Source: an uncultured Roseicyclus sp.
GTDB lineage: Bacteria; Pseudomonadota; Alphaproteobacteria; Rhodobacterales; Rhodobacteraceae
Assembly: GCA_947500415.1 (NCBI GenBank)
Contig: CANMRT010000002.1
Location: 620,001 to 684,000, forward strand
Reading direction: 5' to 3'
Length of the DNA: 64,000 nucleotides
Shown: piece after piece, positions 28,324 through 36,365 of the stretch
How the letters are laid out: each line of letters starts with the position of its first letter
Position numbering within the stretch: position 1 is the stretch's first letter
The notes under the pieces: model-generated
What the model was told of the DNA's origin: nothing
The model's input: the letters and a program-made list of their open reading frames with translations, nothing else
Databases searched by the model: none
Made by a program: the position numbers and the translations under genes

Positions 28324-28358
28324 GGTCGGGGGGTGCGCAATCTTCTGCGCCCTCGACC
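28324..28358 (-). other. Hairpin just after the SAM-II riboswitch
   Basis: On the reverse strand GGTCG...GGGCGCA pairs with TGCGC...CCCCCGACC, forming a 35-base stem-loop that begins in the last two bases of the riboswitch (the GG of its GAGG). No T-run follows, so it is not a standard terminator. Because it shares those bases with the aptamer edge, it may compete with or report on ligand binding. Confidence 0.55.
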
Positions 28359-28413
28359 TCTTTAGCGGAATGTTTAACGTGGCCCGCAATCCGGTTCACA
28401 AATCGCCACGATC
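28357..28413 (-). promoter_or_regulatory. SAM-II riboswitch upstream of metZ
   Basis: Read on the reverse strand the element has the SAM-II layout: CGTGGC (complement of 28405-28410), then GATTTG, ATTGC, GCCACG (complement of 28378-28383) directly followed by TTAAAC, and finally GCTAAAGAGG. CGTGGC/GCCACG form helix P1, and the GATTT loop can pair with the GCTAAA end as the pseudoknot that holds S-adenosylmethionine. SAM-II elements are known from alphaproteobacterial methionine genes. Unusually, the metZ ATG lies 93 bases beyond the 3' edge, so the usual direct masking of the ribosome site is not evident. Confidence 0.9.
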
Positions 28414-28667
28414 CTTGGCTTACGCCCGCCGCAATGCAGCGTCAAGGCACCTGCGGTCACATCTGGGGAACCAGACCGCCCGCTTCCCCCTTGCGATCTG
28501 ACGCCACGACACCGATGTTCCAATCAACCGGCCAAGCGTCGCCGATAGCGCGCGGCAATGGCTGGTTTTTGCAGGAAAACCTGCATATCGTTGCACATGA
28601 CAACGCTTGGCGAACGTGACAGACACGCGAGCAGCAGGCGACACGAAACGAAACGGGGCCGGACCAT
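28414..28667. other. Rest of the metZ / small-peptide divergent intergenic region
   Basis: No gene I can support. It should hold the promoters for metZ (leftward) and the small-peptide/XpaC operon (rightward). A hairpin GCAGG-AAAA-CCTGC lies at 28571-28584, and a GTTG...CAAC inverted repeat at about 28590-28604. An open frame at 28434-28619 lacks coding character. Confidence 0.4.
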
Positions 28668-28757
28668 ATGTCATCCACCTTCCTTCAAGGCGTAAGCTTC
28701 TTTGTGCTGACCCTTGTGATCATCGGCGCGATCTTCGGCGGCTTCGGGGCGCTCTGA
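28668..28757 (+). CDS. 29-residue single-pass membrane peptide
   Basis: A short ORF reading M-SSTFLQGV followed by a hydrophobic run (SFFVLTLVIIGAIFGGF) and ending in GAL. It lies directly in front of the XpaC-like gene with three bases between stop and start, so it looks translated from the same message. GGGGCCGG lies upstream of the ATG as a weak ribosome site. It is too short for routine gene calling. A role as a small subunit of the membrane complex made downstream is inference. Confidence 0.5.
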   Translation: MSSTFLQGVSFFVLTLVIIGAIFGGFGAL

Positions 28758-28760
28758 TCC

Positions 28761-29699
28761 ATGTCGAAACGCTTTGGCGGAGAATTCAGCCCCACAGGGG
28801 AGCGCGCAGGTGATGCATCGCGCGAAACCGTAACCCATCAGCGCATGGAGGTGGCGCCCTTCAAGGGCCGCAAGCCTCTGCGACATGGGGCCAAGATTAA
28901 CATCCTGTTCCTGTTGCCGCTGCTCACGATCTTTCCGGCGGTGATCTTCAACTCCGGCGTCACGCAGATGGCCGTGGACCTTGCAGGCGGTGCAATGCTT
29001 TTGCTGTCTGCTTGGCTTACCCGCGACGGCGTGCGCGCGGAAGACGCTTACAATGAACGCAAAGTCGCCCGCAAACCGGCGATCCCTCGCAAGATATTCG
29101 GCTCCATCGGCACCGGCTTTGGCGTGGCGCTCTTGGTTTTGGGTGGCTCGGCGTTCTCGGTCTCGGAAATCGTGGCCGCCAACGTCGTGGGCTTTCTCGC
29201 CGCGGGCCTTCACATGTTCTCCTTCGGCCTCGATCCCTTGAAAAACAAGGGGATGGAGGGCGTGGACACGATGACCACCGAACGGGTCGCCCGCAAAATT
29301 GATGAGGCTGAGGGCCTGCTGACCCAACAAAAGGACGCGATCCTTCTGGCCCGTGACCGCCAGCTTGAGGCGCGTGTGGACCAGTTCCAGACCACCGTGC
29401 GCGCGCTGTTCCGGCAGGTCGAAGAAGACCCCCGCGACCTGAACGCCGCACGCCGCTATCTGGGCGTTTACCTGCAGGGCGCGCGCGACGCGACCGTGCA
29501 ATTCGCGAGCCTTTACAAAGACAAGCGCGATGATCAGCTGCGCGCCGATTACATCGCTTTCCTCGACGATCTCGAACAGAACTTCGCCTCTCGCAAAGAG
29601 ACGCTGCTGATCGATGACCGCACCAATTTCGACGTGGAGATCGAGGTCCTGCAAGACCGTCTGCGCCGTGAAACGCAATATCTAGAACGACAGGGATAA
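28761..29699 (+). CDS. XpaC-like (5-bromo-4-chloroindolyl phosphate hydrolysis family) membrane protein
   Basis: 312 residues. After a hydrophilic N-terminus come two pairs of membrane segments (INILFLLPLLTIFPAVIF..., MAVDLAGGAMLLLSAWL, then GTGFGVALLVLGG and IVAANVVGFLAAGLHMFSFGL), followed by a helical, probably coiled-coil cytoplasmic region of about 140 residues. This matches the XpaC family, whose gene is paired with a TelA-like gene in Bacillus and other bacteria. The enzymatic name is historical. It is followed after five bases by the TelA-like gene. Confidence 0.85.
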   Translation: MSKRFGGEFSPTGERAGDASRETVTHQRMEVAPFKGRKPLRHGAKINILFLLPLLTIFPAVIFNSGVTQMAVDLAGGAMLLLSAWLTRDGVRAEDAYNERKVARKPAIPRKIFGSIGTGFGVALLVLGGSAFSVSEIVAANVVGFLAAGLHMFSFGLDPLKNKGMEGVDTMTTERVARKIDEAEGLLTQQKDAILLARDRQLEARVDQFQTTVRALFRQVEEDPRDLNAARRYLGVYLQGARDATVQFASLYKDKRDDQLRADYIAFLDDLEQNFASRKETLLIDDRTNFDVEIEVLQDRLRRETQYLERQG

Positions 29700-29704
29700 G
29701 ACCT

Positions 29705-30898
29705 ATGGAAACTCAAACACATGAACAGGCCAAGGAAGTCGAAGCGCTCGTAGATGAGCTGAACGCTGTCGTCCTGCCCGAACCCTCCGCCGATCTGGTG
29801 CCGCTGCCCGCAGCCGACGCACCGACCGCCGAAGAAATCCGCGCCCGAATGGCGGAAATCGACATGGCCGACACGAACTCCATCGTGTCCTTCGGGTCCG
29901 CCGCTCAGGCCGAGCTGCAGCAGATTTCGCAGAGCATGCTGGCCGGTGTGAAGAACGACGATATCGGCCCTGCCGGTGACAGCCTGCGCGAAATCGTGGG
30001 CACCATCCGCGGCTTCTCTGTCGACGAGTTGGACCCCAACCGCCGCCGCTCCTGGTGGGAGCGTCTGTTCTCCAAGGCCAAGCCGGTCCACGATTTCCTT
30101 GCGAAGTACGAGGACGTGCAGGAACAGATCGACAAGATCACCGACAACCTGCTGCAGCACGAGCATACGCTGATGAAAGACATCAAGTCGCTCGACAAGC
30201 TCTATGAAAAGACCCTCGATTTCTACGACGAGCTGGCGCTTTACATTGCCGCCGGTGAAGAAAAGCTGCGTGACATCGATGAAAACGTCATCCCCGCCAA
30301 AGAGGCCGAGGTGAACGCAGCGCCTGAGGATGATCAAGTCATCAAGGCGCAGGAGTTGCGCGACCTGCGCGCCGCACGCGACGATCTGGAACGCCGGGTC
30401 CACGACCTCAAGCTGACCCGTCAGGTCACGATGCAGTCGCTGCCCTCCATCCGTCTGGTGCAGGAAAACGACAAGTCGCTGGTCACCAAGATCAATTCCA
30501 CCCTCGTGAACACCGTGCCGCTCTGGGAAACCCAGCTGGCTCAGGCCGTCACGATCCAGCGCTCAACCGAGGCCGCCAAGGCCGTCAAGGAAGCCACGGA
30601 CCTCACCAACCAGCTTCTGACCCAGAACGCCGCCAACCTGCGTGAGTCGAACAAGCTGGTCCGTGAAGAGATGGAGCGCGGCGTCTTCGACATCGAGGCC
30701 GTGAAGCAGGCCAACGAGGATCTGATCGCCACGATCAACGAGAGCCTCGAGATTGCCGACGAAGGCAAGCGCAAGCGCGCCGAAGCAGAGGCAGAGATGA
30801 CCAAGATGGAGGCGGAATTGCGCGACACGCTGGCCTCCGCTTCCGCACGGCGCCCCTCGGCAGAGGGCGACACACCGCCCGCTGCCCCGCAGGCGTAA
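29705..30898 (+). CDS. Toxic anion resistance protein, TelA family
   Basis: 397 residues, soluble and almost wholly helical, with long charged heptad stretches. Landmarks are IVSFGSAAQAELQQISQSML, the ...GFSVDELDPNRRRSWWERLF segment and ...TVPLWETQLAQAVTIQRSTEAAKAVKEATDLTNQLLTQNAANLRE, typical of TelA/YaaN. TelA proteins have been linked to tellurite and antimicrobial tolerance, but their mechanism is open. Operon position between XpaC-like and DUF2927 genes suggests a membrane-associated complex. Confidence 0.9.
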   Translation: METQTHEQAKEVEALVDELNAVVLPEPSADLVPLPAADAPTAEEIRARMAEIDMADTNSIVSFGSAAQAELQQISQSMLAGVKNDDIGPAGDSLREIVGTIRGFSVDELDPNRRRSWWERLFSKAKPVHDFLAKYEDVQEQIDKITDNLLQHEHTLMKDIKSLDKLYEKTLDFYDELALYIAAGEEKLRDIDENVIPAKEAEVNAAPEDDQVIKAQELRDLRAARDDLERRVHDLKLTRQVTMQSLPSIRLVQENDKSLVTKINSTLVNTVPLWETQLAQAVTIQRSTEAAKAVKEATDLTNQLLTQNAANLRESNKLVREEMERGVFDIEAVKQANEDLIATINESLEIADEGKRKRAEAEAEMTKMEAELRDTLASASARRPSAEGDTPPAAPQA

Positions 30899-30915
30899 GC
30901 GTCGGAGGGGTCTTG

Positions 30916-31851
30916 GTGCGAAACCCCTTCCGCCTTTTGATACCTAGCGTGACGCTGGCCCTCGCGGCCTGCGTCACCTCGGCCCCTGACACCTCTCCGC
31001 GCCCCGAAATCCGGGCGGAGGAGGCGCCGGTGGCGGTTGAACCTTCGGCAGAAAGCCGGGCGTTCACCAACTACTACAGGTCTGTCCAAACGCGGCTGAT
31101 TTCCACGGGCCTCCTGCGCACCGATGGCGGCGGGCCGGATACGCCGTTCTCTGTCGATCAGCTGGCGCGCAATTTTGAGCGCATCGCGCTCTACGATGAA
31201 TACACGTTGGAAAACGGCCAATTCGTTGAACGCCAGACACCCTCGCGCCTGCGCCGCTGGTCCGGCCCCGTGCGCCTTCAAGCCCATTTCGGGTCCACCG
31301 TGGATGACGCCCAGCGCGCCGAAGATGCCTCCGTCCTAGGCACCTACGCCACGCGCCTCGCGCGCGTCACTGGCCACCCTGTGCGCACCGTCAACTCCGG
31401 GGGCAACTTCCATGTCCTTTACATGAACACCGACAGCCTCTCCGCCTCCGGCCCCCTGCTGCGGGAGCTTGTGCCGGGCATCTCCGACGCCACCGTGCGC
31501 GAGATTGAGACGCTGGGGCGCTTCACCTTCTGCTCGGTCTACGCCTTCTCGCGCTCCGGCAGCTCGGACTACATCGCCGCCATCGCCGTGATCCGTGATG
31601 AGCACCCCGATCTTCTGCGCCGCTCTTGCGTGCATGAGGAAATCGCCCAAGGCTTGGGCCTGCCCAATGACAGCCCTGCCGCGCGCCCGTCGATCTTCAA
31701 TGACGACGAGGAGTTTGCACTGCTCACCCGCCATGATGAGCTGCTTCTGGAGATGCTCTACGACGATCGCCTGACCCCGGGCCTCGGCCCGGAGGATGCC
31801 CGCGCGACGATCCAGCTCATCGCAGCGGAGCTTGTCGGCGGCCCCTCGTGA
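30916..31851 (+). CDS. DUF2927 lipoprotein
   Basis: 311 residues from the GTG at 30916, with GGAGG seven bases upstream; a TTG at 30913 is a less well spaced alternative. The signal FRLLIPSVTLALAAC has a lipobox. The body matches DUF2927 (SRAFTNYYRSVQTRLISTGLL..., HFGSTVDDA..., NFHVLYMNT, CSVYAFSRSGSSDYIAAIAVIRDEHPDLLRRSCVHEEIAQGLGLPNDSP), where HEE is suggestive of a metallopeptidase-like His/Glu pair. The activity is unproven. The stop overlaps the next gene's GTG. Confidence 0.85.
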   Translation: MRNPFRLLIPSVTLALAACVTSAPDTSPRPEIRAEEAPVAVEPSAESRAFTNYYRSVQTRLISTGLLRTDGGGPDTPFSVDQLARNFERIALYDEYTLENGQFVERQTPSRLRRWSGPVRLQAHFGSTVDDAQRAEDASVLGTYATRLARVTGHPVRTVNSGGNFHVLYMNTDSLSASGPLLRELVPGISDATVREIETLGRFTFCSVYAFSRSGSSDYIAAIAVIRDEHPDLLRRSCVHEEIAQGLGLPNDSPAARPSIFNDDEEFALLTRHDELLLEMLYDDRLTPGLGPEDARATIQLIAAELVGGPS

Positions 31852-32504
31852 GCGTCTCTCAGGCGCTCCTCGGCTCCGCACTGCTCGCAGCGCAGACCCT
31901 CCTCGCAGCGGCCCCATCCCAGGCGCAGGATGCCGTGAACTGGTTGAGGCGAGGCATCGACATGCCCTCCGACCTGCACATTTCTAACATGTGGCACCCG
32001 CGCGGCGGGCAGCTCTATGCGACAGATCCCCTGACGCTCTGGCAAACCGAAGGCGAAACACTCCGCGTACCCGACGCCCCTGCCCGCCTGATCGGTCTTC
32101 TGGAACGTGAGCAAGGCCGCACCGCCGCAATGGCGCTTATCTGGTCCGAAGCAGATGTGGTCTGCGGCGAAGACCTCTCAACGGTCGGCGTCGACACGGG
32201 CCTCGCGGGCTTCCTCACGCCGGCCAATGTCGCCGCGCTCGAAGCCTATTCCGATCCCAGCCAGGGCCCTTACCACGGCACCTATGCCGAGCAACTCGAC
32301 GCCACCATCCCCACAATCCCGTTCATCGTCGAGCTTCCGTCCGGCGCCACCTTTCCAGTGTCCGGCTCCGGCTGGGGCGATGGCGGCTACCCGGTCGCCA
32401 GCCTCTATGACGCAGACGGTAACATGGTCGCGCTCTACGCCCAGTTCATGGGCGGCACCGAGGATTGGCTCCTGCCAGCCCCCTGCGCCGACCCAACCTC
32501 GTAA
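31848..32504 (+). CDS. Exported protein of unknown function
   Basis: 218 residues starting at GTG 31848 inside the end of the DUF2927 gene (GTGA). A Sec signal ends near AAAPSQAQ. The mature part has an even beta/alpha mix (MWHPRGGQLYATDPLTLWQTEG..., TIPFIVELPSGATFPVSGSGWGDGGYPVASLYDADGNMVALYAQFMG) and two cysteines far apart that could pair. I do not recognise a family. The overlap makes it a companion of the DUF2927 lipoprotein in the periplasm. Confidence 0.7.
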   Translation: MSVSQALLGSALLAAQTLLAAAPSQAQDAVNWLRRGIDMPSDLHISNMWHPRGGQLYATDPLTLWQTEGETLRVPDAPARLIGLLEREQGRTAAMALIWSEADVVCGEDLSTVGVDTGLAGFLTPANVAALEAYSDPSQGPYHGTYAEQLDATIPTIPFIVELPSGATFPVSGSGWGDGGYPVASLYDADGNMVALYAQFMGGTEDWLLPAPCADPTS

Positions 32505-32684
32505 GGCGCGTGCCAACGCAAATCAGATCTCTTGCGGCGCACTTCGCTCCATTTGCGAAAAGCCAGGTCACAGGGGGAAACAACCTGCGGTTTTCCCCCA
32601 GCCACAAATCTGTGGCGACATCGCGCGCGCCCCTATATGATTCCTGAAAACAGACACAATTTTAACAGGGGGACTGCGACAGCC

Positions 32685-33803
32685 ATGCCCATTATGGATT
32701 TTCTCAAAGGCCAGTTCATCGATGTCATCGAATGGACCGATGACAGCCGCGACACCATGGTCTACCGCTTCGAGCGTTACGGACATGAGATCAAATACGG
32801 CGCCAAGCTGACGGTACGCGAAGGCCAGGTTGCGGTCTTCATCCATGAAGGCCAGCTGGCCGATGTGTTCACCCCGGGCCTCTATATGCTCGAAACGAAC
32901 AACATGCCGATCATGACGTCCCTCCAGCATTGGGACCACGGCTTCAGCTCGCCCTTCAAATCCGAGATCTACTTCGTCAACACATCGCGCTTTACGGACC
33001 TGAAGTGGGGCACGAAGAACCCGATCATGATCCGCGATAGCGACTTCGGTCCGACCCGCGTGCGCGCCTTTGGCACCTACACCGTGAAAGTCGCAGACGC
33101 CGGCCTCTTCATGACCGAGATCGTGGGCACGGACGGTGAATTCACCACCGACGAAGTCACCCACCAGATCCGCAATATCATCGTGCAGCAGTTCAGCCAG
33201 GCAATGGCAGGCTCGGGCATCCCGGTGCTCGACATGGCTGCCAACACCGGCCAGATGGGCGATCTGGTCGCTCAGAAAATATCTGAGACCATCGCGTCCT
33301 ACGGCCTGACGCTGCCTGAGCTTTACATCGAGAACATCTCGCTTCCGCCCGCGGTGGAAGAGGCGCTCGACAAGCGGACCTCCATGGGCGTTGTCGGCGA
33401 TCTCAACAAATACACTCAGTTCCAGACGGCAGAAGCCATGGCCGCCGCCGCCTCCACACCTGGCGGTGGCATGGGCGAAGGCCTTGGCATGGGTATGGGC
33501 ATGGCGATGGCCAACCAAATGGCCAACAACATGAACGCAGGCCAGCAGCAGCCCCATCAGGCCGCCCACGCAGCCCCGCCGCCGCCGCCCGTCGAACACG
33601 TCTGGCACGTGGCCGAGAATGGGCAGACCACTGGCCCCTTCTCCAAGGCTGACCTCGGGCGCATGGTCTCGGATGGGTCGCTCAGCCGCGAAACAATGGT
33701 CTGGACCGCGGGTCAGGACGGCTGGAAATCGGCAGGCGACGTGACGGAGCTTGCGCAGCTCTTCACCGTGATGCCGCCCCCTCCGCCGCCGCCCCCGGCA
33801 TAA
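32685..33803 (+). CDS. SPFH-domain protein with C-terminal GYF-like domain
   Basis: 372 residues from the ATG at 32685; the frame is open upstream, but this start matches the family (MPIMDFLKGQFIDVIEW). The first 240 or so residues form the virion-core/YdjI-type SPFH domain (EGQVAVFIHEGQLADVFTPGLYML..., FGTYTVKVADAGLFM...). A Gly/Met/Asn/Gln-rich linker follows, then a GYF_2-like domain (HVWHVAENGQTTGPFSKADLGRMVSDGSLSRETMVWTAGQDGWKSA) and a polyproline end, which may itself be bound by GYF domains. Such proteins scaffold membrane patches. Probably the last member of the XpaC/TelA island. Confidence 0.88.
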   Translation: MPIMDFLKGQFIDVIEWTDDSRDTMVYRFERYGHEIKYGAKLTVREGQVAVFIHEGQLADVFTPGLYMLETNNMPIMTSLQHWDHGFSSPFKSEIYFVNTSRFTDLKWGTKNPIMIRDSDFGPTRVRAFGTYTVKVADAGLFMTEIVGTDGEFTTDEVTHQIRNIIVQQFSQAMAGSGIPVLDMAANTGQMGDLVAQKISETIASYGLTLPELYIENISLPPAVEEALDKRTSMGVVGDLNKYTQFQTAEAMAAAASTPGGGMGEGLGMGMGMAMANQMANNMNAGQQQPHQAAHAAPPPPPVEHVWHVAENGQTTGPFSKADLGRMVSDGSLSRETMVWTAGQDGWKSAGDVTELAQLFTVMPPPPPPPPA

Positions 33804-33821
33804 CAACGACAATTCGAATGA

Positions 33822-33850
33822 GCCCTGCCCCAACCGGCGGGGCTTTTTTT
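33822..33850 (+). terminator. Intrinsic terminator after the SPFH gene
   Basis: GCCCTGCC (33822-33829) and GGCGGGGC (33836-33843) pair, with one T-G wobble, around CCAACC, followed by seven T. Confidence 0.92.
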
Positions 33851-33945
33851 GGGCTCCATGAGAATCGTAGGAAAAAACTTAACGCGATGAAGAGTTACGG
33901 CGCATAGTGTGGCCCCTGCATTTGCCCCCACGCCCACGAGGCACC

Positions 33946-35685
33946 ATGAAGCATATCGATCAAGTGTCGCTTGCCCAAAGCGAGAACCTGCTCAATATCA
34001 TCAGCAAGCTGCAACTGGCCGTGGCCGCATCGCGCATGGGCGTGTGGGAATATGACGAGGCCACCCAAAGCGTGCATTGGGACGACAGGATGCTAGAGAT
34101 ATACGGCATCACCGACGGCAAAAACCAACGCCCCGACGACTTCTGGGAACGCCACATTCACCCCGACGATATCGAGGCGATGACCGCCTACGCCGAAGAA
34201 TGCCGCCGTGAAAACAAGGACTTCAACCACGACTACCGCATTGTCCGCGAAGATGGCTCCGTCCGCCATATCCGAAGCCTTGCCAGAAACGTGTCGACCC
34301 CCGGTGAGAAAAGCAAACTGGTCGGCGTGAACATTGACGTCACCGAAGATTACCTGCGCGCGGAAGAGTTGAAGAAGGCCCAAACCCAACTCAAGCACGA
34401 CGCACGCCACGACGTCCTGACAGGCCTCGGCAACCGCCGCGCGCTTGATGAGGTCACTCAAGATGCCTTCGATGTGATGGCTGCGACAGACCGCTATTGC
34501 CTGATGCTCCTCGACCTCGACTATTTCAAAGAGGTCAACGATGAGCTTGGGCATCTCGCCGGTGATTTTGTTCTGAAAACCGTGGCGCGCATACTGGTCG
34601 ATGTGGTTGGCACATCAGGCACGGTCTTCCGCATCGGCGGCGACGAATTTGCCACTTTTTTCCCTGTTGCCCCGCCTGAGGGCGACATCGTCGCGCTCTG
34701 CGAAACTCTGATCGAACAGGTCAAGGCTCCCATTCCCTTCCAGGGGGAGGATTGCTTTATTGGCGCCAGCATCGGCTTTGCCTTTGGCAAAGGCCCCCCA
34801 AAAACTGCATCGCGCATATTCTCAGACGCCGACACCGCCCTTTATGAGGCCAAGCGCAACGGGCGCAGCGGCTATTGCGCCTATTCCTCGGACCTGACGC
34901 AAAGGCCCGCCTGCGTCACCAACACCCGGCGCGACCTTCTCAATGCGCTCTCAAACGACGCCTTCATTTGCCACTACCAGCCGCAATTTGACGCCAAAAC
35001 GCTCGAAATCATTGGGGCCGAAGCCTTGGTCCGATGGCAATGCCCGCAACGTGGCCTTCTGCCGCCCGCGGCCTTTCTGCCCGAAGCCACCGACCTGAAC
35101 CTCGTCATCGATATCGACGAACGTGTGCTGGAACTTGTTGCTTCCCAACAGGACGACTGGCATCTCGAAAGCCTGCCATTCCCCACGGTCTCTGTGAACA
35201 CCTCGGCAGAACGCCTGCGCGACCCGGACTTCACCCAAAAGGTCGATAAGGTCCTGCGCCCCCATCACAAAATCGCCTTTGAGCTTTTGGAAACGGCCTT
35301 CCTCGACGACATCGACGACGTCACACGCGCCAATCTCGATGCCCTGCGCGCACGCGGCATCCGCATTGACCTTGATGATTTCGGATCGGGCCATTCCTCG
35401 GTCACGGCCCTGCAAACGGTCAAGCCCCATCAAGCAAAGATCGACCGCAGCCTCGTGCGTCCGATTGAGACCAACCCCCGCCAGATCATGACCTTGCAAG
35501 CGCTGTGTCGCATCGCGCGGCTGGCCTCCGCCAAAACCGTGATCGAGGGGTTGGAAAGCGGCCTCATGCTGGCCGCCATCCGAAGCGTCGATTGTGATGC
35601 CCTACAGGGCTATGCACTTGAACGTCCGGCCCCGGCTTCCGACTTCGCGGCACTCCTACGTCGCGCCGCACAAACGTCGGTCTAG
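33946..35685 (+). CDS. PAS-GGDEF-EAL c-di-GMP signalling protein
   Basis: 579 residues from the ATG at 33946, preceded by GAGGCACC. A PAS_3-type sensor (about 20-130: MGVWEYDEATQSVHWDDRML..., HPDD, DYRIVREDGSVRHIRS) comes first. A GGDEF cyclase domain has an intact GGDEF at residues 231-235 and no obvious RxxD inhibitory site. An EAL phosphodiesterase domain has EALVRW from Glu359, the second Glu in FELLETAF, DLDDFGSGHSS, KIDRSLV and IEGLES all present. Both halves therefore look active. No membrane segment, so a soluble sensor. Confidence 0.92.
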   Translation: MKHIDQVSLAQSENLLNIISKLQLAVAASRMGVWEYDEATQSVHWDDRMLEIYGITDGKNQRPDDFWERHIHPDDIEAMTAYAEECRRENKDFNHDYRIVREDGSVRHIRSLARNVSTPGEKSKLVGVNIDVTEDYLRAEELKKAQTQLKHDARHDVLTGLGNRRALDEVTQDAFDVMAATDRYCLMLLDLDYFKEVNDELGHLAGDFVLKTVARILVDVVGTSGTVFRIGGDEFATFFPVAPPEGDIVALCETLIEQVKAPIPFQGEDCFIGASIGFAFGKGPPKTASRIFSDADTALYEAKRNGRSGYCAYSSDLTQRPACVTNTRRDLLNALSNDAFICHYQPQFDAKTLEIIGAEALVRWQCPQRGLLPPAAFLPEATDLNLVIDIDERVLELVASQQDDWHLESLPFPTVSVNTSAERLRDPDFTQKVDKVLRPHHKIAFELLETAFLDDIDDVTRANLDALRARGIRIDLDDFGSGHSSVTALQTVKPHQAKIDRSLVRPIETNPRQIMTLQALCRIARLASAKTVIEGLESGLMLAAIRSVDCDALQGYALERPAPASDFAALLRRAAQTSV

Positions 35686-35699
35686 GCGTCTGCGACGTC

Positions 35700-36251
35700 T
35701 CACATCATTCGTTTCAGCAAGCCGTCCTTCTTGAACAGCTGATGGCGCAGGACCAATCCGATGTGACCCACCATCGCTGCCAACAAAACCCAGCCAGCGA
35801 TGATATGCACCCATTTGAACACATCCCGCATTGTGTCACTGCGCGGCAAAGGCCTTGGCATTTCCCAAACCCCGAACAGGTTCACGCCGTAGTGCCCATA
35901 CATCACGTAGAGCCAGCCCGAGATCGGCATCACCAGCATGGCCGTATAAAACACCTGCTCCACCCGGTGGATGAACTTCTGCTCAAACCCTGACAGCGTC
36001 GGCGCCCAGGGCGGCAGCTCGCCCACGCGACGGTTGATGATCCGTAAGATCGCAATCACCAGCGCCACCAGCCCAAGCGATTTGTGCCAATTGTAATAGT
36101 CGTTCGTCTCAATCCCCGCGAAACTGGAATTGAACCCGATTGCGACCATGATGTTCCCGCCCAGATATTGCGCGGCGAACAGGATCACGATCAGCCAATG
36201 GAACAGCTTCGTCAGGCTCCCGTAGCCCGCAGCGGAATTCGTCAAACCCAT
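35700..36251 (-). CDS. Cytochrome b561-type protein
   Basis: 183 residues with four membrane segments and His residues placed as haem ligands: KLFHWLIVILFAAQYLGG (helix I), YYNWHKSLGLVALVIAILRI (helix II), then a third helix and VHIIAGWVLLAAMVGHIGLVLRHQLF (two His in helix IV). This is the bacterial CybB-like architecture, expected to bind two b-haems and pass electrons between quinol and a periplasmic partner. It stands alone, convergent with the GGDEF-EAL gene. Confidence 0.9.
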   Translation of the reverse strand: MGLTNSAAGYGSLTKLFHWLIVILFAAQYLGGNIMVAIGFNSSFAGIETNDYYNWHKSLGLVALVIAILRIINRRVGELPPWAPTLSGFEQKFIHRVEQVFYTAMLVMPISGWLYVMYGHYGVNLFGVWEMPRPLPRSDTMRDVFKWVHIIAGWVLLAAMVGHIGLVLRHQLFKKDGLLKRMM

Positions 36252-36365
36252 CTCTGGTTCTCCCTATGGCGTTGTATACACCATGGAAGACACGCAAGCG
36301 TTGCGCCAGAGGTTTCACTCCATAAAGCTGCGAGGACGCCCCTCGGGCGGAGGAGCGATTGAGGA

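Noticed and set aside
28264-28389. N-terminal extension of MetZ reading into the SAM-II aptamer
   Set aside because: The family start is at 28263 with its own ribosome site, and the aptamer structure occupies part of the extension.
28434-28619. 61-codon forward frame in the metZ/XpaC intergenic region
   Set aside because: No ribosome site, mixed composition and no link to the operon that follows; the region is better explained as promoters and leader RNA.
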